A DNA stretch of 64,000 bases from Planctomycetota bacterium (GTDB lineage Bacteria; Planctomycetota; Phycisphaerae; Phycisphaerales; UBA1924), in the NCBI GenBank assembly GCA_033763975.1, contig JANRJM010000013.1, forward strand, positions 62,001-126,000, written 5' to 3'. The translations under genes and the position numbers were made by a program. The notes beneath the pieces are model-generated. The model did not search any database, was not told the DNA's origin, and saw nothing but the letters and a program-made list of their open reading frames with translations. Of the stretch, positions 1-8,685 are shown piece after piece (positions within the stretch are counted from its first letter, which is position 1; the number at the start of each line of letters is the position of its first letter).

Positions 1-1051
1 CGAAGACCGATCCGGCTTTGCGCTGCGCGAACCGCGACGCCGCGAGCTGGTACGCCGCGTCCGGCAGGGGCACGTAGCGAACCTCCGTCGCGAGCTTCCC
101 CGCGTTGGCCAGGTAGAACTCGACGAACTGGCGCACCTCGGCGCGGGTGTCCGCGCTCTTCTTGTTCACGTAGATGAAGAGCGGGCGCGAGAGCGGCGCG
201 TACGTGCCGTTCAGCACCGTCGCGGGGCTGGGCGTCACCGGGTCCTTCGTCGCCGTGTTCTTGTCCCAGGCGATCGCCACCGGCGTCAGTCGCTCCTGGT
301 GCGCCAGGTAGTAGGCCATGCCGAAGTAGCCCAGCGCGTTCTTGCTGCGCTCCACGCCCGTCACGAGCGTGTTGTCGTCTTCCGAGGGCGTGTAGTCCGG
401 GCGCGAGGCCTTCGCCTTCCCGACGATCGCCTCGGTGAAGTAGTCGAACGTGCCCGAGTCGGCGCCCGGGCCGAACAGGTCGATCGGGGCGTCGGGCCAC
501 TCCGGACGCACCTGGTTCCACCTCGTGATGACGCCCTTGGCCTCCGGCTCCCAGACCTTCTTGAGCTCCGCCACCGTCATGGAGCGGGCCCACGTGTTCT
601 CCTTGTTCACGACCACCGTCAGCGCGTCGTACGCCACCGGCAGCTCGATGAACTCCACCCCCGCCTTCGCGCAGTCCTCGATCTCGGTCTTCGAGATCGG
701 GCGCGACGCATTCGCCACGTCGATCTCACCCCGCGCGAACTTCTTGAACCCGCCCCCGGTCCCGGAGTTCCCCACCGTCGCGCGCAGCCCCTTGTTCGCG
801 ATCTGGAACTCCTCCGCCACCGCCTGCGAGATCAGGAACACCGTGCTCGAGCCGTCCGTCTTCACCACGTTCGACGTGGCCTCGCCCGTGGGCGCGTCCG
901 AGCCCGGGGCCCCCTTGGGCGCCTCGCCGGTCGCCGGCGCCGTCGCGCCAGCGGGCGCTTTCTCCCCGCCCTGCGGCGACTCCCCGCACCCCGACATCCA
1001 GCCCACACACGCCGCCGCCACCACCGCCGCCCATCCGAGCACGCGAGTCAT
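1..1051 (-). CDS. pstS: PstS-like phosphate-binding lipoprotein (3' end outside window)
   Basis: Periplasmic substrate-binding component of a high-affinity phosphate ABC importer. The N-terminus has a lipoprotein signal with Cys about residue 22 in WMSGC. It is followed by a Pro/Ala/Gly linker and a PBP-like domain that opens with VKTDGSSTVFLISQAVAEEF, the usual phosphate-binding start of PstS. Further family-like blocks are GSGTFDYFTEAI-type (here GADSGTFDYFTEAI) and YFGMAYY. The ATG at 1051 has GGGAG eight bases upstream; an in-frame ATG at 1066 is possible. About 350 codons are visible and the C-terminus lies beyond the left edge. Polyphosphate kinase is the upstream neighbour on the same strand, so uptake and storage of phosphate sit together. 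The family call is strong; whether pstCAB follow cannot be seen. Confidence 0.9.
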   Translation of the reverse strand, partial: MTRVLGWAAVVAAACVGWMSGCGESPQGGEKAPAGATAPATGEAPKGAPGSDAPTGEATSNVVKTDGSSTVFLISQAVAEEFQIANKGLRATVGNSGTGGGFKKFARGEIDVANASRPISKTEIEDCAKAGVEFIELPVAYDALTVVVNKENTWARSMTVAELKKVWEPEAKGVITRWNQVRPEWPDAPIDLFGPGADSGTFDYFTEAIVGKAKASRPDYTPSEDDNTLVTGVERSKNALGYFGMAYYLAHQERLTPVAIAWDKNTATKDPVTPSPATVLNGTYAPLSRPLFIYVNKKSADTRAEVRQFVEFYLANAGKLATEVRYVPLPDAAYQLAASRFAQRKAGSVF

Positions 1052-1198
1052 GCCTGCGTCTCCCATTGTTCGAAGCCCCGCCCCAGCACACCGTCCCGAC
1101 CCGACGTCCGTGCGGCTCCGGCACGGGCGTCCGAGAATCCCCCTCACCCTAAGTCTCGTGCGCCCCAGCCGATGGAACCCATGACCAATCTTCGCATT

Positions 1199-1225
1199 GA
1201 GTTCGTGTTGTGTTCGGACGAACTC
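1199..1225. terminator. Hairpin between ppk and pstS
   Basis: Perfect 8-bp inverted repeat GAGTTCGT / ACGAACTC (1199-1206 and 1218-1225) with an 11-base loop, just downstream of the ppk stop and upstream of pstS, both on the minus strand. There is no T-tract. It could be a weak terminator, an mRNA-stabilising element or a protein-binding site in the pstS leader. Confidence 0.3.
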
Positions 1226-1253
1226 TCGCGGATCTTCCCGCCTCGGGCCCCGT

Positions 1254-3521
1254 TCACGCCGTCGGCTGCCCGCCCGCCTCCCGCATCAGCGTCTCGAACG
1301 TGCCGAGCAGTTCCACGCTGTCCGGCGACGCGTCGCGCGGCGGCGCGCGCCGCACGCTGTGCCCCTCCCCGGTCAGGTCCCAGGCGTTCCGGTGGTCCGC
1401 CAGGTGCACCTGCATGATCCGCAGCAGGCGCTCCCGCGCCTCGCGATCGCGCACCGGCACCGCGACCTCCACCCGGTTCGACAGATTCCGGTACATCCAG
1501 TCCGCGCTCCCGAAGTACCAGTCCCCGTCCAGCGGGTCTTCCTGCCCGGACGCGAAGTGGAAGATCCGCGAGTGCTCGAGGAACCGCCCCACCACCGACA
1601 GCACGCGAATGTTCTCCGACATCCCCGGCACCCCCGGACGCAGGCAGCAGAACCCGCGGCAGACGATCGTGATCTGCACGCCCGCCGCGCTCGCCGCGTA
1701 CAGCCGCTCGGTGATGTCCCGGTCCTCGAGCGCGTTGACCTTCACCAGGATCCGCGCCGGGCGACCACGCCGCGCAAACTCCATCTCGCGCTCGATCATC
1801 TGGTTGAACCGCGTGCGCATGGTGAAGGGCGCGACGAGCAGGTTGGGGTACGACGGCGCCGCGGCCATGCCCGTGAGGAAGTTGAACAGGTTCACGAGGT
1901 CCGCCGTGATCTCCGGATCGCACGTGAACAGCCCGCAGTCGGTGTAGAGCTGCGCGGTGCGCGGATGGTAGTTGCCCGTGCCCAGGTGCGCGTAGCAGCG
2001 CAGCCCGTGACGCTCGCGCCGCACCACCAGGCTCGTCTTGCAGTGGGTCTTGAGCCCGGCGACCCCGTACGCCACGTGCACGCCGGCCTTCTCGAGCTGG
2101 CGCGCGAACCGCACGTTGCGCCCCTCGTCGAAGCGCGCCCGCAGTTCGACGAGGCACGCGACCTGCTTCCCGCTCTCGGCCGCTCTCACGAGGTTCTCGA
2201 TGAACGGCGAGTCCGGCGAGGTGCGGTAGAGGGTCTGCTTGATGGTGAGCACGTCCGGGTCCGCCGCGGCCGCCGCGATGAACCGCTCGACGCTCATCCG
2301 GAAGCTCTCGTACGGGTGGTGGACGAGGATGTCCTGCTTGCGGATTGCCGCAAAGAACGCCGCCGACGACTTCTCGCCCGACGCCGCCATCGCCGTCGCG
2401 AGTCGGGGCGGCGTCACGCCCTTCCAGGGCTTGTGGCGCAGGTCCGGGCGCTCCAGGTCGGCCAGCTCCGCGACGAGCTGCGCGCTCGACAGCGCCGGAC
2501 GCTCATACACGTCCTGCGAATCGATGTTCAGCTTGTCCACCAGGCGCCGGCGCAGCTCCTCGCCCGCGCTCTCCTCGATCTCCAGGCGCACCACCCGCGC
2601 AAAGCGGCGCTGCTTCAGGTCGGCCTCGATGGACTGCAGCAGGTTCGCCGTGTCGAGATCGTCGCGCTGGATGCCCGCCGAGCGCGTCACGCGGAACAGC
2701 ACGTGCTCCTCGACCCGCAGCCCGGGGAACAGATCGTCAAGGTTGTGCCGGATGATGTCCTGCAGCAGCGCGTACCGCGCCCCGGCTTCCCGCTCGCCCG
2801 ACGGCAGGCGCACCAGGTGCCGGATCGTCTGCGGGAACTTCAGGCGCGCAAAGCTCGCCTCCGGCCCCGCCCCGGGCAGCGTCTGCGCCGGCGCGGGCTC
2901 GGGCGGCGTCGCCAGCACCGCCAGGTTCTCCGACAGGTTCGAGATGAACGGGAACCGGTGCGTCGGGTTCACCGCCAGGGGCGTCAGCGCCGGGAAGACG
3001 TTCGCCCGGTACCAGTCCTCCGACCACCGGCGCTCCTTCGCCGAAAGCTCCGTGTACCGCAGCATCACGATCCCCGCGCGCTCCAGCAGCGGGACCAGTT
3101 CCCTGTACCGCGCGTCGTGCTCCCCCTGCAGCGCGGTCACGAACTCGCGGCACCCGTTCAGCTGCTGGCGGGGCGTCAGCCCGTCCGGCCCGGGAGCGCT
3201 CACCCCCGCGTGCACCTGGCGCTTCAGCAGCCCCACGCGCTTCATGAAGAACTCGTCCAGGTTGCTCGTGAAGATGCTCAGGAACCGCAGCCGCTCCAGC
3301 AGCGGGAGCGTCTCATCCCCCGCCTGCGCCAGCACCCTCCGGTTGAACTCCAGCCACGACAGATCGCGGTTGAAGAACCGCGCCTGCTCATCGCCGATGA
3401 ACGGCGCTCCGGGGATCCTGCTCACGTTCTTGCGCGCTGTCTGGGGCATCGGAACGTCCGCGGGTCCGCCGGGACGCACGCGGATCGTTGGGGGCGTCGT
3501 GCCCTCGTGCGCGGGTTCCAT
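1254..3521 (-). CDS. ppk1: Polyphosphate kinase 1
   Basis: Makes polyphosphate from the gamma phosphate of ATP (reversible). 755 aa from the ATG at 3521, which has GGAAGGG just upstream; the usual length is about 690-740. The N-terminal PPK domain begins with RFFNRDLSWLEFNRRVL and continues through FTSNLDEFFMKRV. The catalytic half carries LKTHCK (His493, aligned with E. coli His435, the phosphorylated residue), YAHLGTGNYH 19 residues later, and GRFLEHSRIFHF with His650 (aligned with E. coli His592); the 157-residue spacing between the two histidines is conserved. The extra length is a disordered N-terminal extension. It lies upstream of pstS, with a PTPS-family gene ending 26 bp before its start. 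Confidence 0.96.
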   Translation of the reverse strand: MEPAHEGTTPPTIRVRPGGPADVPMPQTARKNVSRIPGAPFIGDEQARFFNRDLSWLEFNRRVLAQAGDETLPLLERLRFLSIFTSNLDEFFMKRVGLLKRQVHAGVSAPGPDGLTPRQQLNGCREFVTALQGEHDARYRELVPLLERAGIVMLRYTELSAKERRWSEDWYRANVFPALTPLAVNPTHRFPFISNLSENLAVLATPPEPAPAQTLPGAGPEASFARLKFPQTIRHLVRLPSGEREAGARYALLQDIIRHNLDDLFPGLRVEEHVLFRVTRSAGIQRDDLDTANLLQSIEADLKQRRFARVVRLEIEESAGEELRRRLVDKLNIDSQDVYERPALSSAQLVAELADLERPDLRHKPWKGVTPPRLATAMAASGEKSSAAFFAAIRKQDILVHHPYESFRMSVERFIAAAAADPDVLTIKQTLYRTSPDSPFIENLVRAAESGKQVACLVELRARFDEGRNVRFARQLEKAGVHVAYGVAGLKTHCKTSLVVRRERHGLRCYAHLGTGNYHPRTAQLYTDCGLFTCDPEITADLVNLFNFLTGMAAAPSYPNLLVAPFTMRTRFNQMIEREMEFARRGRPARILVKVNALEDRDITERLYAASAAGVQITIVCRGFCCLRPGVPGMSENIRVLSVVGRFLEHSRIFHFASGQEDPLDGDWYFGSADWMYRNLSNRVEVAVPVRDREARERLLRIMQVHLADHRNAWDLTGEGHSVRRAPPRDASPDSVELLGTFETLMREAGGQPTA

Positions 3522-3547
3522 GGAGATCCCTTCCAAAATCCGTACAC

Positions 3548-3928
3548 CTACCGCGGGCGGATGTACGTCGCCCCGCACCCGGGCGCCTCGGTCACGCGCA
3601 CCGACCGCACCCGCGCGTGCGGCGCCAGCGATGCGTCGAGGCGCGACGCCAGTTCATCGGCGATGTGACGCGCCACACGCTCCGCGCTCGGGTTGATCGT
3701 CGTGAACGGCGCCACGTCGTTGAGCGATCGGTTGTGGAACGCGCCGGTGATGTCCTCGAGCGCCGCGTGCACCGTGTGAAAGTCGCACACCAGTTCGTCG
3801 CTGTCCAGCGCGTCGCCGACGATGATCGCCGTCACGTGCCAGTTGTGCCCGTGCACGGGCTCGCGCGTGCCGGCGATGGCGAGCGCGTGGGCGGCGGAGA
3901 AGACGTGCTCGACCGAGATCTCGAACAT
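3548..3928 (-). CDS. 6-pyruvoyl-tetrahydropterin synthase / QueD family protein
   Basis: 126 aa, normal length for the tunnelling-fold PTPS/QueD family, whose members act on dihydroneopterin triphosphate in pterin or queuosine-precursor synthesis. The zinc-binding histidines are visible: His14 in FSAAHAL and His26/His28 in VHGHNW. The conserved catalytic Cys that usually lies between these motifs in QueD and PTPS is missing from that segment (only Cys48 and Cys118 occur), so assignment to QueD proper is uncertain. The ATG at 3928 is followed directly by the family N-terminus; the ribosome-binding site is weak. Same strand as ppk, 26 bp upstream of it, and divergent from the mutase gene at 3983. 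Confidence 0.85.
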   Translation of the reverse strand: MFEISVEHVFSAAHALAIAGTREPVHGHNWHVTAIIVGDALDSDELVCDFHTVHAALEDITGAFHNRSLNDVAPFTTINPSAERVARHIADELASRLDASLAPHARVRSVRVTEAPGCGATYIRPR

Positions 3929-3982
3929 GAACCCAGCGTAGCGGAAAGGCCGGCCCGCCGTTGTCGCTACGCTTGCCCTCGC

Positions 3983-5470
3983 ATGAGCAGACTGATGCTG
4001 TCGGTGTCGGGGTGTCGCGGGGTCATCGGGCGGACGCTCACGCCCGAGGTCGCCGCCCGCTTCGCCGGGTGCTTCGGGGCCTTCCTCGTCGAGCGATCCG
4101 CCGGGCGGCCCGTCACCGTCGTGCTCGGACGCGACGGGCGGCGCGGGAGCGAGGTCATCGCCGCCGCCGCCTGCGCCGGGCTGGCCGGCGCCGGCTGTCG
4201 CGTCATCGACCTCGGCGTCGCCGCCACCCCCACCGTCGCGGTCGAGACCGACGTCTTCGCCCGCGCCCGCCCGCCCGCGGCTGGGATGGTCGTCACCGCC
4301 AGCCACAACCCGCAGGATTGGTGCGGGCTCAAGTGCCTCCTCGCCGACGGGGGCGAGTTCGGCTCCGCCGCCTGCGCCCCGCCCGCAGACCTCGCCCGTC
4401 TCATCATCGACCGCTTCGAGCGTGCCCAGCCCGGGACGGCCTCATGGGACGCCATCGGCACCATCGAGCCACTCGCGGGCGCGCACGACGAGCACGTCGA
4501 GCGCCTGGCCGAAGCGCTCGAGGCCGCCGGGCTCGCCGAAGACCCCAGCACGCTGGGCGAGGGGCTGAAGGTCGCGCTGGATTCGGTGAACGCGTCGGGG
4601 GCCGAGGCGGCCCGCGCGTTCCTCGAGGCCGTCGGGTGCGAGGAGATCCTGCACCTGGGCGCCGAGGGCGACGGGATCTTCCGCCACCCGCCCGAGCCGA
4701 CGAGCGAGAACCTGGGCCTGCCCGGCGGGCTGTGCGACGCCGTGCGCGAGAGCGCGAGCGACGTGGGCTTCGCGCAAGACCCCGACGCGGATCGGCTCGC
4801 CATCATCGACGAGCGCGGACGCTACATCGGCGAGGAGTACACGCTCGCGCTGGGCGCGCTCGCGCTTCTGGAGGCCCGGCGCCGGCGGGCCGAGCCCACG
4901 CAGGGCTGCGTGCTCGTCACGAACCTCAGCACCTCGCGCATGCTCGACGATGTCGCCGCCCGGTTCGGGGCGCGCGTCGAACGAACGCCCGTGGGCGAGG
5001 CCCACGTCGTCGAGACGATGAAGCGCCTCGCCGCCGCGGGAACCCCCGTGCTCGCCGGGGGCGAGGGCAACGGCGGGCTCATCTGGCCCCGCGTCACCTA
5101 CGTCCGCGATTCGCTCTCCTCGATGGCGATGATCCTCGCGCTGCTTCGCGACGGCCCCGATCGCCGGCGCGTCTCCGACCTCGTGGCGTCGATCCCCGCG
5201 TACGCGATCGAGAAGCGCAAGGTCGATCTCCCGCGACGCGAGGACGCCGCCCCGGGCCTCGAGCGCGTCGCCAACGCCTTCCGCGCCCAGCGCCTCGACA
5301 CCCGCGACGGCGTGTGGGTCGATTTCACGCACGGGCCCCTCGCCGGACGGGCCTGGCTCCACGTGCGGGCGAGCAACACCGAGCCGATCCTGCGGCTCAT
5401 CGCCGAGGCCCCCACGCCCGCGGCGGCCCGCTCGATTCTGGACGAGGCCGGGCGCGTGCTGAACCAATGA
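3983..5470 (+). CDS. Phosphoglucosamine mutase / phosphomannomutase family
   Basis: 495 aa alpha-D-phosphohexomutase that interconverts 1- and 6-phosphates of hexoses, probably for envelope sugar precursors. All four active-site elements are present: the phosphoserine loop TASHNP (Ser107), the metal loop DPDADR (266-271), the sugar-binding loop GGEGNGG (359-365, where many homologues have GEQSG or GEMSG), and the phosphate-binding loop RASNTEP (462-468). The protein opens with LMLSVSGCRGVIG, matching the usual family start, which supports ATG 3983 (Met5 is an alternative). The substrate cannot be fixed from sequence: GlmM-type enzymes have the same motifs, and the GEGNGG loop resembles archaeal and GlmM-like members. 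Confidence 0.9.
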   Translation: MSRLMLSVSGCRGVIGRTLTPEVAARFAGCFGAFLVERSAGRPVTVVLGRDGRRGSEVIAAAACAGLAGAGCRVIDLGVAATPTVAVETDVFARARPPAAGMVVTASHNPQDWCGLKCLLADGGEFGSAACAPPADLARLIIDRFERAQPGTASWDAIGTIEPLAGAHDEHVERLAEALEAAGLAEDPSTLGEGLKVALDSVNASGAEAARAFLEAVGCEEILHLGAEGDGIFRHPPEPTSENLGLPGGLCDAVRESASDVGFAQDPDADRLAIIDERGRYIGEEYTLALGALALLEARRRRAEPTQGCVLVTNLSTSRMLDDVAARFGARVERTPVGEAHVVETMKRLAAAGTPVLAGGEGNGGLIWPRVTYVRDSLSSMAMILALLRDGPDRRRVSDLVASIPAYAIEKRKVDLPRREDAAPGLERVANAFRAQRLDTRDGVWVDFTHGPLAGRAWLHVRASNTEPILRLIAEAPTPAAARSILDEAGRVLNQ

Positions 5471-5512
5471 AAACACTTGGCATGCTAAGCTCTGCCGGCT
5501 CACCAGCGGATT

Positions 5513-5532
5513 CTTTCAGAATATTCTGAAAG
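5513..5532. promoter_or_regulatory. Perfect 20-bp palindrome, probable operator
   Basis: CTTTCAGAATATTCTGAAAG is an uninterrupted perfect palindrome 39 bp before the start of the GbsR/MarR-type regulator and downstream of the mutase gene. It is AT-rich within a very GC-rich sequence. MarR-family dimers typically bind AT-rich palindromes of about this length in their own promoters, so autoregulation by the gene at 5572 is the natural reading. The binding partner is inferred. Confidence 0.7.
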
Positions 5533-5571
5533 CACGTTGAACCGGCGCCCGCTCGCCGGGATACTGGAGGT

Positions 5572-6162
5572 ATGCCCGACACGCGCGAGCAACTCGCCGC
5601 CGCTCAGGACCGGTTCATCGCGGTCTGGGGCCAGATGGCCGGCGCGTGGGGCGTCTCCCGCACGATGGCCGAGGTGCACGCGCTGCTGTACATCACCGGC
5701 GAGGCGATGAACACCGACGAGGTGATGGACCGCCTGCAGATCTCGCGCGGCAACGCGAGCATGTCGCTGCGGGCGCTGCTCGACTGGGGCATCGTCGAGC
5801 GCACGCACCGCCGGGGCGACCGCAAGGAGTACTTCCGGGGCGAGCAGGACGTCTGGGCGCTCTTCCGCGCGATCGTCCGCGGGCGGCTCACGCGCGAGGT
5901 GGACCCGCTGCTCGCGAGCCTGCACGAGATCCGCGACATGTCGCCCGGCGAGCGGCGCCGGGCCAAGGGCGAGGCGCTGTCCGAGGCCGACCGGGCGCTG
6001 CTCGAGGCGCACAACGCGCGGCTCGATTCCATGGTGGAGTTCTTCAAGATCCTGGAAGGGCTGGCCCAGACGTTCGTGAGCCCGGCGGGACGCGGGCTCC
6101 AGGCCGCCGCGGTGTTGCTGTCCGCGACGCGTCCGCAGGAGGGCCGGGAGGACGTCGCGTGA
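5572..6162 (+). CDS. GbsR/MarR-family transcriptional regulator
   Basis: 196 aa winged-helix protein. A central HTH is readable: NTDEVMDRLQISRGNASMSL is the recognition region (about residues 60-80), followed by a wing containing VERTHRRGDRKEYF. An N-terminal helix (FIAVWGQMAGAWGVSR) and a C-terminal helical dimerisation region complete the GbsR layout, seen in regulators of osmoprotectant and membrane-stress genes. A perfect palindrome sits 39 bp upstream. The stop TGA overlaps a GTG start (GTGA at 6159-6162) of a small gene, so the two are probably translationally coupled. The effector and targets are unknown. Confidence 0.88.
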   Translation: MPDTREQLAAAQDRFIAVWGQMAGAWGVSRTMAEVHALLYITGEAMNTDEVMDRLQISRGNASMSLRALLDWGIVERTHRRGDRKEYFRGEQDVWALFRAIVRGRLTREVDPLLASLHEIRDMSPGERRRAKGEALSEADRALLEAHNARLDSMVEFFKILEGLAQTFVSPAGRGLQAAAVLLSATRPQEGREDVA

Positions 6163-6584
6163 CGCGCACCCGCACCGAGTGCGGCCCGGCACACCCAGAG
6201 GCCGCGCCCCCGCGGCACGCGTGCGTCGCGTGGCAGGTGGGCGCGGGCCCGTGGTGCCCCGGCGGCGTCGCGTGCGAGGTCGTGTGGGACGTGCCCCTGT
6301 CCGAACCTTCGGCGCGCGCCACGTGCCGCGTTGTCGGGCCCGCGGGGTCCAGCGTGCTGCACGACGCGCCGGTGCGCATCACGCGGGACGGATTCGACCA
6401 GGTGCACGCGCACACCGATGACGGCTCGCTGGTGGCGAGCTTCGACGCGAGCGACGGGCGCGTGCTGTACGCCCGCACGACGATGCTGCGAGGCCTGGGC
6501 GTGCCCGGCGGAAGGGCCGAGATCGCACGCCTGCGCACGCCCGAGGCCCGGGCTACGAACGCTTGCCCAGCACCATCCCGATGA
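6159..6584 (+). CDS. Hypothetical protein coupled to the GbsR-type regulator
   Basis: 141 aa, no recognised family. The GTG start at 6159 overlaps the regulator stop as GTGA, the coupling signature seen elsewhere in this window. The middle of the protein reads like a small beta-rich soluble domain (VWDVPLSEPSARATCRVVG, then TDDGSLVASFDASDGRVLYA). There is no signal peptide or membrane segment. The last 32 bases overlap the 3' end of the convergent gene at 6553. The coupling suggests a co-factor or target of the regulator, but no function can be assigned; a non-coding origin is not excluded. Confidence 0.5.
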   Translation: MTRTRTECGPAHPEAAPPRHACVAWQVGAGPWCPGGVACEVVWDVPLSEPSARATCRVVGPAGSSVLHDAPVRITRDGFDQVHAHTDDGSLVASFDASDGRVLYARTTMLRGLGVPGGRAEIARLRTPEARATNACPAPSR

Positions 6585-7368
6585 CCGCGCCGATGACAGT
6601 GACGCCCGCGGCGACGCCGACCAGAATGAAGAAGTTCTCGCCGATCGTCTGCAGCGTCCCGCCGCCGGCCGCGCTCGTGAAGCCCAGGATCAGCGTCGCC
6701 ATGCCGAGCATGAGCGCCACGACCATGCCCACGGCCAGCCCGCCCGCGATGCCCGACCACGTCCCGTCGTAGGGCTCGGCCGCGACCATCACGGGAGCAG
6801 CGACCTCGGTCTCGGACGCGCCGGGCGATTCGAAGAGTGCGCCGCCGCCGTCGCTGGCGCCGGGGATGTCCGCCGTGGTCTGCTGCGCCACGGTGTCCGA
6901 GCCGTAGACGTCGTCCATCAGGCCTTGGCCGAGCGACGTGTCATCGGCTTCCTTCTTGAGATCGAGCAGCCCGCCCGAGCCCGACCCGCTGCGCCCGGGA
7001 TCGTCGAACCCGGCCGTGGGGCTCGTGCTCACCCGCGTGACGGCGTTGGCATCGGCGTCGTCGGTCGCGTCGGCCTCGAAGATCCCGATCGCGCTGCCGT
7101 CGCTGTCCTTGCGCCCGCCCTTGGGCTGGTCGAGCGTCATCCCGGTGCCGCTGGACGAGAGCTTGAGCTCGCCGCTGTCGGCCGCCAGCGGGATCATCCC
7201 GTCGTCGTCGCCTCCCGCCAGCAGGTCCACCTGCTCGCGCTTGAACATCAGCTTGTCGCGATCGCGGAACTCCTGCAACTGCCCGCGCGCGGCCATCTGA
7301 CGCACGTCCTCCACGGACTTGCCGAGCTTCTGGGCGGCTTCTTCGAGCGAATAGAACATCTTGTCCAT
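6553..7368 (-). CDS. Excisionase-like HTH domain fused to a two-helix membrane tail
   Basis: 271 aa. Residues about 3-45 (MFYSLEEAAQKLGKSVEDVR and onward to FKREQVDLL) form a MerR/excisionase-type DNA-binding fold. A long acidic, Gly/Ser-rich disordered linker (about 50-190) follows. Two hydrophobic segments close the protein: GGLAVGMVVALMLGMATLIL (about 200-222) and FFILVGVAAGVTVIGAVIGM (about 246-265). The ATG at 7368 has GGAG six bases upstream; a GTG at 7380 is in frame but is part of that ribosome-binding site. This is a DNA-binding head on a membrane anchor with no known function, and its single-gene context gives no clue. It could tether DNA or act as a membrane-bound regulator. Confidence 0.8.
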   Translation of the reverse strand: MDKMFYSLEEAAQKLGKSVEDVRQMAARGQLQEFRDRDKLMFKREQVDLLAGGDDDGMIPLAADSGELKLSSSGTGMTLDQPKGGRKDSDGSAIGIFEADATDDADANAVTRVSTSPTAGFDDPGRSGSGSGGLLDLKKEADDTSLGQGLMDDVYGSDTVAQQTTADIPGASDGGGALFESPGASETEVAAPVMVAAEPYDGTWSGIAGGLAVGMVVALMLGMATLILGFTSAAGGGTLQTIGENFFILVGVAAGVTVIGAVIGMVLGKRS

Positions 7369-7661
7369 GGCGAACTCCACGTTACGCGTCTGAGCAGCGC
7401 CCCCGTGCCACGTTCACAGCCCGGGAGCGCAAAGGCCCCCAGCATAGCATCAAATCCGATTCTGCGTGCTCGCGGGTTCCGCCCCGTACGGACTTTCTTC
7501 GGGATCGCGTCCCGTCGGCCCGCGCTCCGCGCACGTTGCCGCAACCCGCGCGTCGCACCCTCGGTAGACCTCGTGCCCGCTCCGGCGGGTACACACCCCA
7601 ACGTCGCTCGCGGCGCCCCTCTCGCCTCGAGCGACCTTTGCCGCGGCCCGCACGCTCACGC

Positions 7662-8660
7662 CTACGGGCAGGGCGCGCCGGCGATCACCTGCGCCAGGGC
7701 GCTCAGGTCGTCCTGGTCGACGTTGCCGTCGCGGTTGAAGTCCGGGTCCTGCGCCGAGCACGACGGATCGCCCGCCACGACCTGCGCAAGGCAGCCGACG
7801 TCGTCCTGGTCCACATTCCCGTCCTGGTTGAAGTCCGGCTCGCACGCCACCCCGGGAACGCCGTCGAGCAGGAACGGCAGGTCCTTGCCTAGATCGGCCG
7901 CCTCGGCGGGCTTGCCCGCGTCGACGACCGCGTACCACCCGGCGTGTGCGCGCCCCGCCTCCTGGCGCAGTTGCACCGCGTTGCCCACGGACCGCACGCC
8001 GGGCACCGTCACCGCGGGCGAGTACGCCGGCGTGTTGGGATCCAGGCACACGTACTGCCAGTCGAGCCAGTACTGCCCCTCCGACAGATACACCGAGGGC
8101 AGCGACGCCGTGGTGGCCCACACGAGACGCGTCGTGTCGGGGGCCTGCGGCAGGGGCTGCGCGGTCGTGCTGAAGACGCGGTAGATGCTCGTCGGCTGCG
8201 ACGAGCCCATGCGGTTCGTGACATCGTCGCCGAAGACCACCGCCGCACCCGCATCACCCGGACGCCCGGACCAGATCCGCAGCGTGAGGCCGACGAAGGG
8301 CGACATCGGCCCGGCGGCCCCGGGCTGGTACGCGTACACCGTGACGCCCTGCAGCGTCCAGCCCCCCGCGGGCACGCTGAAGTCGTCGGCGAAGCGGAAC
8401 GCGCCGTCCGCGCCGATGGCGTGCGAGGCAAACCCGCCGACCGCGTCGGCGTGCAGCCCCGCGATGGGCGCTTCGCTCCAGAACGACGCCGTCGGGGCGG
8501 GCACGCCGGACTGCGTGGCCGAGGCGGCGCCCAGCGCGGGCGACGCGGGGTTCGCGCTCCCGTTGCTCAGCAGGGGCTCGGCGCGGGCGAGGGCGCCCAG
8601 CGCAACGGGGAGGGACGCGGCAACGAGCAGGAGGGTGGTTCGCACGGTCGGACTCCGCAT
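7662..8660 (-). CDS. Secreted protein with double dockerin-like C-terminal tail
   Basis: 332 aa. A signal peptide (VRTTLLLVAASLPVALGALA) is followed by a beta-rich region of unrecognised family with WTLQGVTVYAYQPGA and YWLDWQYVCLDPN. The C-terminal 60 residues hold two EF-hand-like DFNxDGNVDQDD units, each followed by a short helix and a Cys (DPSC and APCP), ending exactly in Cys-Pro. The same tail ends two other proteins in this window. Start at ATG 8660 (a longer frame exists, but the signal peptide begins here). It begins 25 bp after the DUF1501 stop on the same strand, so it is probably the last gene of the DUF1800-DUF1501 operon and may be a cargo or partner of that pair. Confidence 0.85.
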   Translation of the reverse strand: MRSPTVRTTLLLVAASLPVALGALARAEPLLSNGSANPASPALGAASATQSGVPAPTASFWSEAPIAGLHADAVGGFASHAIGADGAFRFADDFSVPAGGWTLQGVTVYAYQPGAAGPMSPFVGLTLRIWSGRPGDAGAAVVFGDDVTNRMGSSQPTSIYRVFSTTAQPLPQAPDTTRLVWATTASLPSVYLSEGQYWLDWQYVCLDPNTPAYSPAVTVPGVRSVGNAVQLRQEAGRAHAGWYAVVDAGKPAEAADLGKDLPFLLDGVPGVACEPDFNQDGNVDQDDVGCLAQVVAGDPSCSAQDPDFNRDGNVDQDDLSALAQVIAGAPCP

Positions 8661-8685
8661 CAGGGTCGGCGAATCATGGGGGCGA

